DNA of 64,000 nucleotides from Polaromonas sp047303325 (GCF_047303325.1 NZ_JBKBEX010000002.1:62001-126000), one strand, 5' to 3'. Positions 17,752 to 26,558 are shown, numbered from the stretch's first letter. Translations and numbers: made by a program. The notes: generated by a model not told the origin, from the letters alone.

Positions 17752-18519
17752 TTAGCGGCCTATTGCAAATACGGTCGGCAAGTCCAGCGGCGCCTGGGGC
17801 TTGTCGCGCTTCCAGCTGCTCACCTGTGCACTGTGCGACCAGGCCGCACCCAGGGTCAGGCCGCAGCTCAGCGCCAGCCGGGTGTTGCCCTGCAGTGTTT
17901 GCAGCAGCGACTGGAGCAGGGCCGCGTTGCGGTAAGGAGTTTCGATAAAGAGCTGGGTCTGGCCGGATTTCAGCGCCAGCGATTCCAGTTCGCGCAGGCG
18001 CTGCGCGCGCTCGGCCGGCGTTTGCGGCACATAGCCGGCAAAGGCGAAGCTTTGGCCGTTGAGGCCGCTGGCGGCCAGCGCCAGCATCAGCGACATCGGG
18101 CCCGTGAGCGGCACGACTTGCAGCCCCAGGTCGTGCGCTGCGCGCACCACGGAGGAGCCCGGGTCGGCAATCGCCGGCATGCCGGCTTCGCTGACTAGGC
18201 CCATGTCGCGGCCTTCCAGGGCGGCCGCCAGCAGGGGACGCGCGTCGAAGTTGCCGCCGTGATCGCCTTTTTTATGGACCTCGCGCGGCAGTTCCTGGAT
18301 CTGCAGCGACTGCAGCGGCGCGGCCAGCGGCTGCAGTGCGTCTATGCGCTTGAGGTAGGCACGCGTGCTTTTGGCGTTCTCGCAAATCCAGCAGGACAGC
18401 CGCGATGCGAGCTGCAGGGTTTGCAGCGGCATGACGTCCTGCAGCGGCGCCTGCGTGTCGCAACCGAAATCCAGCGGTGCCGGCACCAGGTAGAGCTTGC
18501 CCTTCACGGCGGCGCTCAT
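17752..18519 (-). CDS. SAM-dependent tetrapyrrole-methylase-fold protein, RsmI-like paralogue
   Basis: A 255-residue protein of the RsmI branch of the tetrapyrrole methylase fold. Shared features are LYLVPAPLD at the start, SEAGMPAIADPGSSVV (100-116) and PLTGPMSLMLALAASGL (near 128-145). RsmI proper 2'-O-methylates C1402 of 16S rRNA and is usually about 280-300 residues. This shorter form lacks the C-terminal domain, and relatives of Burkholderiales often carry it beside a true RsmI, so its target is uncertain. Its start overlaps the maf stop by four bases (ATGA), suggesting coupled translation. Confidence 0.75.
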   Translation of the reverse strand: MSAAVKGKLYLVPAPLDFGCDTQAPLQDVMPLQTLQLASRLSCWICENAKSTRAYLKRIDALQPLAAPLQSLQIQELPREVHKKGDHGGNFDARPLLAAALEGRDMGLVSEAGMPAIADPGSSVVRAAHDLGLQVVPLTGPMSLMLALAASGLNGQSFAFAGYVPQTPAERAQRLRELESLALKSGQTQLFIETPYRNAALLQSLLQTLQGNTRLALSCGLTLGAAWSHSAQVSSWKRDKPQAPLDLPTVFAIGR

Positions 18520-19136
18520 AGCCGGCCTCCGGACAACAGCTGGACGCCTGCGGCCTGGATCAGCCGGCAGGTGCGTATCAGCGGCAGGCCGATCAGGGCC
18601 GTCGGGTCATCGTTGTCTATGGATTCCAGCAGCGCGATGCCCAGGCCTTCGCTTTTGGCACTGCCCGCGCAGTCGTAAGGCTGCTCGATGCGCAGGTAGT
18701 GTTCGATTTCATCGTCGCTCAGCGCTCGGAATTTCACCTTCACCGGCGCCAGGCTTTGCGCTTCGTAGCCGGTTTCCAGGCACACCACGGCCACGGCGGT
18801 CTGGAAAATCACGGTGCGTCCGCGCATGCGGCGCAGCTGTGCAACGGCTTTTTCATGGGTGCCGGGCTTACCCAGCGGCTCGCCGTCCAGGTCGGCTACC
18901 TGATCGGAGCCTATGACGACCGCGCCCGGAAAGGCTGCTGCCACCGCGCGGGCCTTGGCCAGGGCCAGGCGCTCGGCCAGGGCCTGCGGGGCCTCGCCGG
19001 GCTGCGGGGTTTCGTCCACCTCGGGCGCGGCCACCTCAAACGGAATGTGCAGCCGCTCCAGCAATTCGCGGCGGTAGCGTGAGGTCGAACCCAATACGAG
19101 AGGGCGGCTTATGGTGGGAGGGGAAACAAGGGTCAT
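18516..19136 (-). CDS. Maf/YceF-type nucleotide pyrophosphatase
   Basis: A 206-residue house-cleaning pyrophosphatase of the Maf family, probably the YceF subgroup that acts on 7-methyl-GTP. The N-terminal phosphate loop LGSTSRYRRELLERL, the PEVDET motif, the catalytic Asp in IGSDQVADL and the late SEGLGIALLESIDNDDPTALIGLPL block are all present. The start at 19136 (MTLVSPP) is chosen because the alternative at 19160 would collide with the divergent yceD start at 19163. Only 26 bases then separate the two starts, so their promoters must overlap the genes. Confidence 0.88.
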   Translation of the reverse strand: MTLVSPPTISRPLVLGSTSRYRRELLERLHIPFEVAAPEVDETPQPGEAPQALAERLALAKARAVAAAFPGAVVIGSDQVADLDGEPLGKPGTHEKAVAQLRRMRGRTVIFQTAVAVVCLETGYEAQSLAPVKVKFRALSDDEIEHYLRIEQPYDCAGSAKSEGLGIALLESIDNDDPTALIGLPLIRTCRLIQAAGVQLLSGGRL

Positions 19137-19162
19137 GGCCCCGATTCTCTTACACTGCATCC

Positions 19163-19714
19163 ATGTCCAGACCCCTTCAGCCCAGCCGGCTCAACATGAA
19201 AGCGTTTGCCCAGGAGGGTGTGGCGCTCGCTGAAACCACTCCGCTACAAAATCTGGAGCGCCTTGCCGAGGAAACACAAGGGCTGCAGGCCGATTCGACT
19301 GTTCAATGGGAGGCGCGCGGCGAGTTGCGCCCGCGCACCGGCGCCGATGATGAGGTGTGGCTGCACTTGCAGGCCCAGGCAAGCGTTCCGCTGACCTGCC
19401 AGCGCTGCATGGGCGTGGTCCAGACGCCGGTGGAGGTGGACCAGTGGTACCGCTTTGTGGCCAGCGAAGACATCGCGATGGCCGAGGACGACCAGTCCGA
19501 AGAGGACCTGCTGGTGATGGAGCCCCAGTTCAACCTGCTCGCCGTTCTGGAAGACGAGCTGCTGATGGCCTTGCCCCTGGTGCCCATGCATGAGGAGTGC
19601 CCGGTCACCCCCAAGCTTCAGGCCGGTGATGTGGAGGAGCCGGGTGAGACGGGTAAGCCTGCCGGAAAACCCAATCCCTTTGCCGTGCTGGCGCAGCTGA
19701 AGAATAAAAAGTAG
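19163..19714 (+). CDS. yceD: DUF177 (YceD) family protein
   Basis: A 183-residue acidic protein of the YceD/DUF177 family, found upstream of rpmF in most bacteria. It has been linked to 23S rRNA or large-subunit maturation. The central zinc-like Cys pair sits in LTCQRCMGVVQTPV (near 80), and the acidic end ELLMALPLVPMHEECP with Cys is typical. The ATG at 19163 matches the usual family N-terminus (MS-P-x-KAFAQ). It is followed by 239 bases with a separate promoter before rpmF. Confidence 0.88.
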   Translation: MSRPLQPSRLNMKAFAQEGVALAETTPLQNLERLAEETQGLQADSTVQWEARGELRPRTGADDEVWLHLQAQASVPLTCQRCMGVVQTPVEVDQWYRFVASEDIAMAEDDQSEEDLLVMEPQFNLLAVLEDELLMALPLVPMHEECPVTPKLQAGDVEEPGETGKPAGKPNPFAVLAQLKNKK

Positions 19715-19787
19715 TAATTTTTAATTACTAAATTCATGCGAAAAACCACTGGATTCATGGACATTTCGTCCGTCTGAGGCCGGGGTG

Positions 19788-19816
19788 ATGAAAATACCAC
19801 TGCATCAAGCTATAAT
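19788..19816 (+). promoter_or_regulatory. Candidate sigma-70 promoter for rpmF
   Basis: A perfect TATAAT (19811-19816) is preceded by ATGAAA (19788-19793) at a 17-base spacing. Transcription would begin near 19823, giving a leader of about 130 bases before rpmF. This is the clearest -10 hexamer in the window and fits the high output needed for a ribosomal protein. Confidence 0.6.
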
Positions 19817-19953
19817 CAAAGGCTTCGCGTACCAATGCGGTGGATACGGTGTCATGGCGCTCAGGCTGTCATGGGCCGATATTCAGGTCCAGCTGTCTGA
19901 ACTCGGAATTTGGTGCGTAATTTACCAACCTAACACCCCATCAGGAGCGGATC

Positions 19954-20136
19954 ATGGCCGTCCAGCAAAACAAAAAGTCACCTTCGAAGCGCGGTATGCA
20001 CCGTTCGCACAACGCACTCACCGTGCCAGGCATTGCCGTGGAGTCCACCACCGGCGAAACCCACCTGCGCCACCACATCAGCCCCACCGGTTTCTACCGT
20101 GGCCGCAAGGTGCTGAAAACCAAATCCGAAGCGTAA
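19954..20136 (+). CDS. rpmF: Ribosomal protein bL32
   Basis: A 60-residue large-subunit protein with the standard opening AVQQNKKSPSKRGMHRSHN, the THLRHHISPTGFYRGRKVL tail and a basic composition. It lacks the Zn-binding Cys residues of the C+ form, so it is a C- type L32. A ribosome site (AGGAG) lies 9 bases before the ATG. The yceD-rpmF-plsX-fabH order is widely conserved. Confidence 0.97.
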   Translation: MAVQQNKKSPSKRGMHRSHNALTVPGIAVESTTGETHLRHHISPTGFYRGRKVLKTKSEA

Positions 20137-20154
20137 TTCCACGCTTTGAGCATG

Positions 20155-20185
20155 GGCCCGCACTCATCCTGCGGGCCTTTCTTTT
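20155..20185 (+). terminator. Intrinsic terminator or attenuator between rpmF and plsX
   Basis: An 8-base stem (GGCCCGCA with its complement at 20170-20177) is followed by TTTCTTTT. It lies inside an otherwise co-oriented run, so it may reduce read-through from the strong rpmF promoter into plsX and the fab genes. Confidence 0.7.
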
Positions 20186-20221
20186 GCCTGAATCCCACCT
20201 CTTGACTGCACCGGTCGCCTC

Positions 20222-21307
20222 ATGATCAGGATTGCTGTCGATGCCATGGGCGGCGATATCGGTCCCGCCGTGACCTTGCCCGCCAGCATGGCTTTTCTGG
20301 ACGGCCATCCCGACGCTGCCGTGGTGCTCGTGGGCCAGCCCGAGGTGCTGGCCGCGCATCCCTTGCATGCGTGGCTCCAGGCCCATCCGCGCTGCCAGAT
20401 TGTTCCTGCCAGCGAGATCGTCACCATGGACGATCCCATCGAAATTGCGTTGCGGCGCAAGAAAAATTCCTCGATGCGGGTCGCGATGAACCAGGTCAAG
20501 GATGGCGTGGCCCAGGCGGCCGTGTCGGCCGGCAATACCGGCGCGCTGATGGCGATTGCCCGCTACGTGCTCAAGACCCTGGAAGGCATAGACCGTCCGG
20601 CCATCGCCACCCAGTTGCCCAATGCCCTGGGCGGTGCCACCACCGTGCTGGACCTGGGCGCCAATGTCGATTGCACCGAAGACCACCTGCTGCAGTTCGC
20701 TGTGATGGGCTCCGCCCTGGTGGCGGCTATCACCACCAACGCCACGCCCAGCGTCGGCCTGCTCAATATCGGAGAAGAGGCGATAAAAGGCAGTGAAATG
20801 ATTAAAAAAGCCGGTGAACTGTTGCGATCTGCTTCCAATTCCGGTGATTTGAATTTCTACGGAAATGTCGAGGGCAATGATATTTTCAAGGGAACGACGG
20901 ACATCGTGGTCTGTGACGGTTTTGTGGGCAATGTGGCGCTCAAGGCTAGCGAGGGCCTTGCCAGCATGATTGGCGGTTTCATCAAAACCGAGTTTTCTCG
21001 CAATATCTTCACGAAAATTTCCGCCATCATTGCTTATCCGGTTCTAACTGCATTTAAAAACCGGGTTGACCACAGGCGTTACAACGGTGCGGCCTTGCTG
21101 GGCCTGCAAGGCCTGGTCTTCAAGAGCCACGGCTCGGCGGACGCCTTCGCTTTTGAGAGGGCGCTGAATCGGGCTTATGATGCGGCTCGGAACAATTTGC
21201 TTGAGAGAGTTCGCGAACGCATCGCCCATGCGGCCCCCTTGCTGGTTGCGGCGCAGGCGGCATCCCCCGTCGATGCGCCCGCCGAAGCCCTCCTCAATGC
21301 CAGTTGA
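20222..21307 (+). CDS. plsX: Phosphate acyltransferase PlsX
   Basis: Transfers acyl groups from acyl-ACP to phosphate, giving acyl-phosphate for phosphatidic acid synthesis. The 361-residue protein begins with the invariant AVDAMGGDIGP and contains SAGNTGALMAI, NIGEEAIKGSE, DIVVCDGFVGNVALK and the C-terminal YNGAALLGLQGLVFKSHGS block. It is a peripheral membrane enzyme. The local base composition drops towards A/T at about 20770-21060, still with good family matches. It is followed 30 bases later by fabH. Confidence 0.97.
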   Translation: MIRIAVDAMGGDIGPAVTLPASMAFLDGHPDAAVVLVGQPEVLAAHPLHAWLQAHPRCQIVPASEIVTMDDPIEIALRRKKNSSMRVAMNQVKDGVAQAAVSAGNTGALMAIARYVLKTLEGIDRPAIATQLPNALGGATTVLDLGANVDCTEDHLLQFAVMGSALVAAITTNATPSVGLLNIGEEAIKGSEMIKKAGELLRSASNSGDLNFYGNVEGNDIFKGTTDIVVCDGFVGNVALKASEGLASMIGGFIKTEFSRNIFTKISAIIAYPVLTAFKNRVDHRRYNGAALLGLQGLVFKSHGSADAFAFERALNRAYDAARNNLLERVRERIAHAAPLLVAAQAASPVDAPAEALLNAS

Positions 21308-21337
21308 CTCAGCAGTTTCAACACCGGCCACTCATTA

Positions 21338-22315
21338 ATGACCCGTTACTCACGCATCACCGGCACCGGTAGTTATTTGCCGCCGCGCCGACTGACCAAC
21401 GCCGAACTGGCCGCCGACCTGGCCACCCGAGGCGTGGAAACCTCCGACGAATGGATTGTGGAGCGCACCGGCATCCGGGCCCGCCACTTTGCCGCGCCCG
21501 ATGTGACCAGCAGCGACCTGGGTGTGGAAGCCGCCAAAAATGCCCTGCAGGCTGCGGGCCTGCAAGCATCCGATATCGACCTCATCATCGTGGCGACCTC
21601 GACACCCGACATGGTGTTCCCGTCGGCCGCCTGCATTTTGCAAAACAAGCTGGGCATCGCCGGCTGCGCGGCCTTTGACGTGCAGGCCGTGTGCAGCGGT
21701 TTCGTCTATGCGCTGACCGTGGCCGACGCCATGATACGCACCGGCTCGGCCAGCAAGGCGCTGGTGATAGGTGCTGAAGTGTTCTCGCGCATCCTGGATT
21801 TTTCGGACCGCACCACCTGCGTGCTCTTCGGCGACGGCGCCGGCGCCGTGGTGCTCGAGGCTTCGGAGACGCCCGGCATCCTCGCCAGCGACCTGCATGC
21901 CGACGGCAAGCATGTCGGCATCCTCTGTGTGCCCGGCAACGTCTCGGGCGGCCAGATCCTGGGCGACCCGCTGCTCAAGATGGACGGCCAGGCCGTGTTC
22001 AAGCTGGCGGTGGGCGTGCTCGAAAGCGCCGCGCGCGCCACGCTGGCAAAAGCCAACCTGACCGACGCCGACATCGATTGGCTGATCCCGCACCAGGCGA
22101 ACATCCGCATCATGCAGAGCACGGCCAAAAAACTGAAGATGCCGCTCGAAAAGCTCATCGTCACGGTCGACCAGCACGGCAACACCTCCGCCGCCTCCAT
22201 CCCGCTTGCGCTGGATACGGCCGTGCGTAGCGGCAAGATCCAAAAAGGCGACACCCTCATGCTCGAAGGCGTGGGCGGCGGCTTTACCTGGGGTGCGGTG
22301 CTTCTCAAGTACTGA
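21338..22315 (+). CDS. fabH: 3-oxoacyl-ACP synthase III
   Basis: Starts fatty acid synthesis by condensing acetyl-CoA with malonyl-ACP. The 325-residue protein has the catalytic triad Cys119 (VQAVCSGF), His252 (IPHQANIRI) and Asn282 (QHGNTSAAS), and the GVGGGFTWGAVL end. Length and motifs are normal. It follows plsX. In most relatives fabD comes next, but here a two-gene insert separates them. Confidence 0.97.
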   Translation: MTRYSRITGTGSYLPPRRLTNAELAADLATRGVETSDEWIVERTGIRARHFAAPDVTSSDLGVEAAKNALQAAGLQASDIDLIIVATSTPDMVFPSAACILQNKLGIAGCAAFDVQAVCSGFVYALTVADAMIRTGSASKALVIGAEVFSRILDFSDRTTCVLFGDGAGAVVLEASETPGILASDLHADGKHVGILCVPGNVSGGQILGDPLLKMDGQAVFKLAVGVLESAARATLAKANLTDADIDWLIPHQANIRIMQSTAKKLKMPLEKLIVTVDQHGNTSAASIPLALDTAVRSGKIQKGDTLMLEGVGGGFTWGAVLLKY

Positions 22316-22360
22316 GCGGCTCCCTACCCATCCGCCAGGCTTTCACAGACAGGTGGGCAC

Positions 22361-23713
22361 TTGAATTTCAAACCGTCCGGTGCACTGGAGCGCCTTACAG
22401 CCGCCTTGCTGGTGCTGGCCTTCGCCCTGGCCGGATGGAAGGTCCTGCAGCAGCCGGCGGCTTCCCCATTTGCGGTGCCGTCCACCGATGCGCTCCAAGG
22501 GCCGCCTCGCACTCATTCGCCGGCACAGCAGCGCTCACCCGACGGCCGTTTCCGTTTTGACGCGCAGTTTGTGTCGTCCTCTCCCGGCCAGGCCGTGCAT
22601 GCAGCCTCCCTGGTGGAACTGCGCGACGGCCGGTTGCGGGCGGTCTGGTTTTCGGGCTCGCGCGAAGGCGCAGGCGACGTCACCATCCAGAGCGCCGCGA
22701 CGGACGCCACCGGTTTGCGCTGGGGCGCGGAAAGCACGCTGTTCGACCGGCAGGCGCTGCAGCAGGGCCTCTGGCGCTATGTCAAGAAAATCGGCAACCC
22801 GGTAATTGCCCGCGCGCCCGATGGCTCGCTGAACCTATGGATGGTCAATGTTTCGCTGGGGGGGTGGGCCGGTAGTTCCATCAGCTGGGCGCGCTCCACT
22901 GACGAAGGCGCGAGCTGGAGCGCGCCGCGCCGGCTGGTGACCTCGCCCTTCCTGAACATCAGCACCCTGGTCAAGGGCACACCCGTCATCTTCGAGAATG
23001 GTGAAACCGGCTTGCCGGTGTACCACGAGTTCGTCGCCAAGTTCGCTGAAGTCCTGCGCCTCAACGCCCAGGGCCAGGTTGTCGACAAGGTTCGCATCCC
23101 GGGCAGCCGCACCAGCTTGCAGCCAGTGGTCCTGGTGTCGGGGCCGGAGAAGGCACAGGTCTATATGCGTTCGGGCAATGCCACGGCGCTGATGGCCTCA
23201 AGCACCACCGATGCCGGCAAGACCTGGTTGCCGGCCCATGCAAGCGCCTGGCCCAATCCGGATTCCGCCCTGGCCGGCACCATGACGAACAGCGGCACGC
23301 AATGGCTGGCCCTGAACCCGGCGCCCCGCAACCGCGAAACACTGGCCTTGCTGCAGACCGCCGCGGGTGGCTCATTTGACGGCGTGACGCCCTGGATCGT
23401 GGAGTCCTCCGTCAATCCGCAGGCACGCACATCCATGGCCGACTACGAGCGCCTGCTGACCCAGGAACTCAAGGCCCGCGGCGCCAGCGACGGCGAGGCC
23501 CAGGCCTATGTGGCCAGCGCCCGGCGCCAGCTGTGCGGCGGCCAGAGCTGCTCCCAGGAGTTTTCCTATCCCTACCTGCTGCAAAGCCGCGACGGCTACC
23601 TGCACCTTGTCTATACCTGGCACCGCACGCGCATCAAGCATGTGCGGCTGGATCCCCTGCAAACCCTAGAGGCCGCGCAAGCGGCGCCCGGCCATGTTTC
23701 CCCCGGTAAATGA
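22361..23713 (+). CDS. Membrane-anchored sialidase-like (BNR/Asp-box) protein
   Basis: A 450-residue protein with an uncleaved signal anchor at 12-29, so the body should be periplasmic. The beta-propeller of the sialidase type is indicated by two Asp-boxes: STDEGASW (179-186) and TTDAGKTW (282-289). An early Arg-containing strand LRAVWFSGSREGAGD fits the BNR_2 sialidase-like domain. I cannot confirm the full set of sialidase active-site residues, so sialic acid hydrolysis is not established. Two Cys (CGGQSC near 389-394) could form a periplasmic disulphide. The start is TTG at 22361 with AGGTGG a few bases upstream. It lies 45 bases after fabH and overlaps the next membrane protein gene by 20 bases. 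Confidence 0.7.
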   Translation: MNFKPSGALERLTAALLVLAFALAGWKVLQQPAASPFAVPSTDALQGPPRTHSPAQQRSPDGRFRFDAQFVSSSPGQAVHAASLVELRDGRLRAVWFSGSREGAGDVTIQSAATDATGLRWGAESTLFDRQALQQGLWRYVKKIGNPVIARAPDGSLNLWMVNVSLGGWAGSSISWARSTDEGASWSAPRRLVTSPFLNISTLVKGTPVIFENGETGLPVYHEFVAKFAEVLRLNAQGQVVDKVRIPGSRTSLQPVVLVSGPEKAQVYMRSGNATALMASSTTDAGKTWLPAHASAWPNPDSALAGTMTNSGTQWLALNPAPRNRETLALLQTAAGGSFDGVTPWIVESSVNPQARTSMADYERLLTQELKARGASDGEAQAYVASARRQLCGGQSCSQEFSYPYLLQSRDGYLHLVYTWHRTRIKHVRLDPLQTLEAAQAAPGHVSPGK

Positions 23714-24335
23714 CCTGATCGCCCTGCTTGGCATCAACCTGGTGCTCAGCGCCGGCTGCCTGCGCTTGCTCAGCTGGCGGCATGGCGTCACGCCCTGGGG
23801 CAAGTGGGCCGGTGCCGCGGTGTTTGTACTGCTGTGGTGCCCGGTGGGCCCGGCCCGTTTGCCGCTGGTCGCGTATGTGCGCGGCATCAGCTCGGACCTG
23901 AGCATTTCGCTGGTGCTCATCGCCTGCCTGGGCATGTACCGCCGCCTGCACGGCATGCCCCCCGCTCCGCAGCGTGAGCGCATGGCGCTGAGCCTTGCCA
24001 TCGCGGCCTGCGCCTTGTTCCTGTATCCGCTGGCTCTGGGCTGGGGCGATTGGGATGCCTACCGGCTGGGATGGGGTTCGCCAGCCCTCTGGGCGGTGCT
24101 TCTGGCGCTGTCGCTGGTGTGCTGGGCCGGGGGCTTGCGCCTGCTGCCCACACTGGTGGCCCTGGCTTTGCTGGCCTGGGTGGCCGGCGCGCTGGAATCC
24201 ACCAATCTGTGGGATTACCTCATAGACCCCTGGCTGGCGGTTGCGGCGATTTTTCAGTGCATCAAATCGGTAATCAATTGGGGTCTTGCGCGGCTGCGGG
24301 CTGCGCGTCATGGCGGCATGCCGTCCTCGGCTTGA
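23694..24335 (+). CDS. Polytopic membrane protein paired with the sialidase-like gene
   Basis: A 213-residue hydrophobic protein that I do not recognise. About six membrane helices can be seen (roughly 6-26, 37-57, 68-82, 98-117, 130-166 and 178-194), with an amphipathic basic end (INWGLARLRAARHG). Its ATG lies inside the end of the preceding gene (20-base overlap), so the two are translationally coupled and probably work together at the inner membrane. No catalytic motif is evident. Confidence 0.65.
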   Translation: MFPPVNDLIALLGINLVLSAGCLRLLSWRHGVTPWGKWAGAAVFVLLWCPVGPARLPLVAYVRGISSDLSISLVLIACLGMYRRLHGMPPAPQRERMALSLAIAACALFLYPLALGWGDWDAYRLGWGSPALWAVLLALSLVCWAGGLRLLPTLVALALLAWVAGALESTNLWDYLIDPWLAVAAIFQCIKSVINWGLARLRAARHGGMPSSA

Positions 24336-24427
24336 CAGTACGCGCTTCAAAAAATGGCTGCTCATCTTCTTAAAATGCATGCGGACGCCTTTGCGCGATC
24401 CAAGAATTCGATCCATGGAGTAATCAT

Positions 24428-25378
24428 TTGAAATCGTTTGCCATTGTTTTTCCCGGCCAGGGCTCGCAGTCGGTCGGCATGCTGGACGCCTGGGGCGACC
24501 ATCCCGTGATCGCGCAGACGCTGGCCGAGGCCTCGGAGGCGCTGGGCGAGGATGTGGGCCGCTTGATCAAGGAGGGCCCCAAGGAAGCGCTGGCCCTGAC
24601 CACCAACACCCAGCCTGTGATGCTGGTCGCCGGCGTGGCGGCCTGCCGCGCCTGGATGGCAGAGACCGGCGTAGCGCCGGCCGCTGTGGCGGGCCATTCG
24701 CTGGGCGAATACTCCGCGCTGGTGGCTTCCGGCGTGCTGACGCTTGCGCAGGCCGCGCCGCTGGTGCGCTTTCGCGCGCAGGCCATGCAGGATGCGGTGC
24801 CGGTTGGCGTCGGCGCGATGGCGGCCATCCTGGGCATGGAAGCCTCCAGGGTGATCGAAGGCTGCGCCGAGGCTGCGCGCAGTTTCGGCGGCAACACCGC
24901 CGAAGTGGTGGAGGCCGTCAATTTCAATGACCCGATGCAGACTGTCATTGCGGGCAGCAAGGCCGCGGTCGAGAAAGCCTGTGAAGTGCTCAAGGCCAAT
25001 GGCGCCAAGCGCGCCTTGCCGCTGCCGGTGTCGGCTCCCTTCCATTCCAGCCTCATGAAACCCGCGGCCGAGAAACTGCGTGAAAAGCTGGCCGCCGTCG
25101 ATTTCGCGGCGCCGAAAATCCCGGTGGTCAACAACATCGACGTGGCCGTCGAGACAGACGCGGACCGCATTCGCGCGGCGCTGTATCGCCAGGCCTTCGG
25201 TCCCGTGCGCTGGGTGGAGTGCGTGCAAGCCATCAAGGCGCGCGGCCTCACGACGCTGGTCGAATGCGGGCCGGGCAAGGTGCTGGCCGGCATGGCCAAA
25301 AGAATCGATCCCGAATTGACGGGCATCCCCCTGTTTGATCCCGCCTCGCTGGCGGAAGTGAAGGAGTTACTGGCATGA
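24428..25378 (+). CDS. fabD: Malonyl-CoA:ACP transacylase
   Basis: Loads malonyl groups onto acyl carrier protein. The 316-residue protein has VFPGQGSQSVGML at the start, the nucleophile Ser91 in AGHSLGEYSALVA and the catalytic His206 in SAPFHSSLM. The start is TTG at 24428, supported by GGAG seven bases before it and by the family N-terminus beginning there. The stop overlaps fabG by four bases. Confidence 0.96.
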   Translation: MKSFAIVFPGQGSQSVGMLDAWGDHPVIAQTLAEASEALGEDVGRLIKEGPKEALALTTNTQPVMLVAGVAACRAWMAETGVAPAAVAGHSLGEYSALVASGVLTLAQAAPLVRFRAQAMQDAVPVGVGAMAAILGMEASRVIEGCAEAARSFGGNTAEVVEAVNFNDPMQTVIAGSKAAVEKACEVLKANGAKRALPLPVSAPFHSSLMKPAAEKLREKLAAVDFAAPKIPVVNNIDVAVETDADRIRAALYRQAFGPVRWVECVQAIKARGLTTLVECGPGKVLAGMAKRIDPELTGIPLFDPASLAEVKELLA

Positions 25379-26121
25379 GCGAAGTGAAGTTTGAAGGCCA
25401 GGTCGCGCTGGTCACCGGTGCATCGCGCGGCATCGGCGCGGCCATCGCGCTCGAGTTGGCCCAGAAGGGCCTCAAGGTCATAGGCACTGCAACCAGCGAC
25501 GAAGGCGCGGCCAAAATTGGCCAGGCCCTCGCGGCCTTCCCGGGCTGCGCCGGCAAGAACCTGAACGTGAATGACGCCGCCGCGGCCGAAGCGCTGATCG
25601 AGGCCATCGTCAAAGAGCACGGCGGTTTGCAGGTGCTGGTCAACAACGCGGGTATCACGCGCGACATGCTGGCGATGCGCCTGAAGGACGAGGACTGGGA
25701 CGCCGTGCTGGACACCAACCTCAAGGCCGTGTTCCGCATGAGCCGTGCGGTGATGCGCACCATGATGAAGCAGCGTTACGGCCGCATCATCAGCATCACC
25801 TCGGTGGTCGGCGCCTCGGGCAATGCGGGCCAGTCCAATTACGCGGCCGCCAAAGCCGGCGTGGCCGGCATGACGCGCGCGCTGGCGCGCGAGCTCGGTT
25901 CGCGCAACATCACCGTCAATTGTGTAGCGCCGGGCTTTATCGAGACCGACATGACGGCCGGTTTGCCCGAAGAGCAGCAAAAAGCGCTGCTGGGGCAGAT
26001 ACCGCTGGGCCACTTGGGCAAGCCGCAAGACATTGCGCACGCCGTGGCCTTTGTGGCCAGCCCGCAGGCGGCTTACATCACCGGCCAGGAGATTCACGTC
26101 AACGGCGGCATGTATATGTAG
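25375..26121 (+). CDS. fabG: 3-oxoacyl-ACP reductase
   Basis: An NADPH-dependent reductase of the elongation cycle. The 248-residue short-chain dehydrogenase has the cofactor motif TGASRGIG (14-21), NNAG (90-93) and the catalytic Ser143, Tyr156 and Lys160 (YAAAK). It ends with the standard GQEIHVNGGMYM. The ATG overlaps the fabD stop (ATGA), indicating coupling. It is followed by 159 bases before acpP. Confidence 0.97.
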   Translation: MSEVKFEGQVALVTGASRGIGAAIALELAQKGLKVIGTATSDEGAAKIGQALAAFPGCAGKNLNVNDAAAAEALIEAIVKEHGGLQVLVNNAGITRDMLAMRLKDEDWDAVLDTNLKAVFRMSRAVMRTMMKQRYGRIISITSVVGASGNAGQSNYAAAKAGVAGMTRALARELGSRNITVNCVAPGFIETDMTAGLPEEQQKALLGQIPLGHLGKPQDIAHAVAFVASPQAAYITGQEIHVNGGMYM

Positions 26122-26242
26122 GCCTGGGGGCCGTCAGGCGGCGGTTTCATGAAAACCGCGGCTTGACAGTGGTAAAACACGGGAAATCGAAGCCGGTTTT
26201 TATCCGTCCGGCCCGGCGCTTAGGGAAACGACTCTAACGCGG

Positions 26243-26248
26243 TAAAAT
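26243..26248 (+). promoter_or_regulatory. Candidate -10 element for acpP
   Basis: TAAAAT lies about 33 bases before the acpP start in an A/T-richer stretch, and a purine-rich ribosome site (AGAGGGA) follows. No strong -35 is seen at 17 bases. A TTGACA at 26163-26168 is too far away to pair with it. A separate acpP promoter is expected because this protein is made in large excess. Confidence 0.35.
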
Positions 26249-26280
26249 CACGGATTAATTTACAACCCTCAGAGGGAACT

Positions 26281-26520
26281 ATGAGCGATATCGAAGCACG
26301 TGTTAAGAAAATCATTGCCGAACAACTCGGCGTGGAAGAAGGCCAGGTCACCAATGAAAAAGCCTTTGTGGCCGATCTGGGCGCTGACTCCCTTGACACC
26401 GTAGAACTGGTTATGGCTCTGGAAGACGAGTTCGGCATTGAGATTCCCGACGAAGACGCCGAGAAGATCACCACCGTCCAGAACGCGATTGACTACGCGA
26501 ACACCCATCAAAAGGCCTGA
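26281..26520 (+). CDS. acpP: Acyl carrier protein
   Basis: A 79-residue acidic carrier of fatty acyl intermediates. The phosphopantetheine attachment Ser37 is in ADLGADSLDTVEL, and the rest (MALEDEFGIEIPDEDAEK) is standard. It uses a strong ribosome site. AcpS, which activates this protein, is encoded at 39493-39888 in the same window. Confidence 0.98.
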   Translation: MSDIEARVKKIIAEQLGVEEGQVTNEKAFVADLGADSLDTVELVMALEDEFGIEIPDEDAEKITTVQNAIDYANTHQKA

Positions 26521-26558
26521 GGTCGCAGGTTCGCGCCTGTGACTCAGCCGTCACCAAG

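Noticed and set aside
24332..24376. Promoter for fabD from TTGACA at 24332
   Set aside because: No -10 hexamer at 16-18 bases, and TAAAAT near 24371 is too far away to pair.
26163..26185. TTGACA as the -35 of acpP
   Set aside because: The sequence 17 bases downstream does not resemble a -10, and the TAAAAT at 26243 is 74 bases away.
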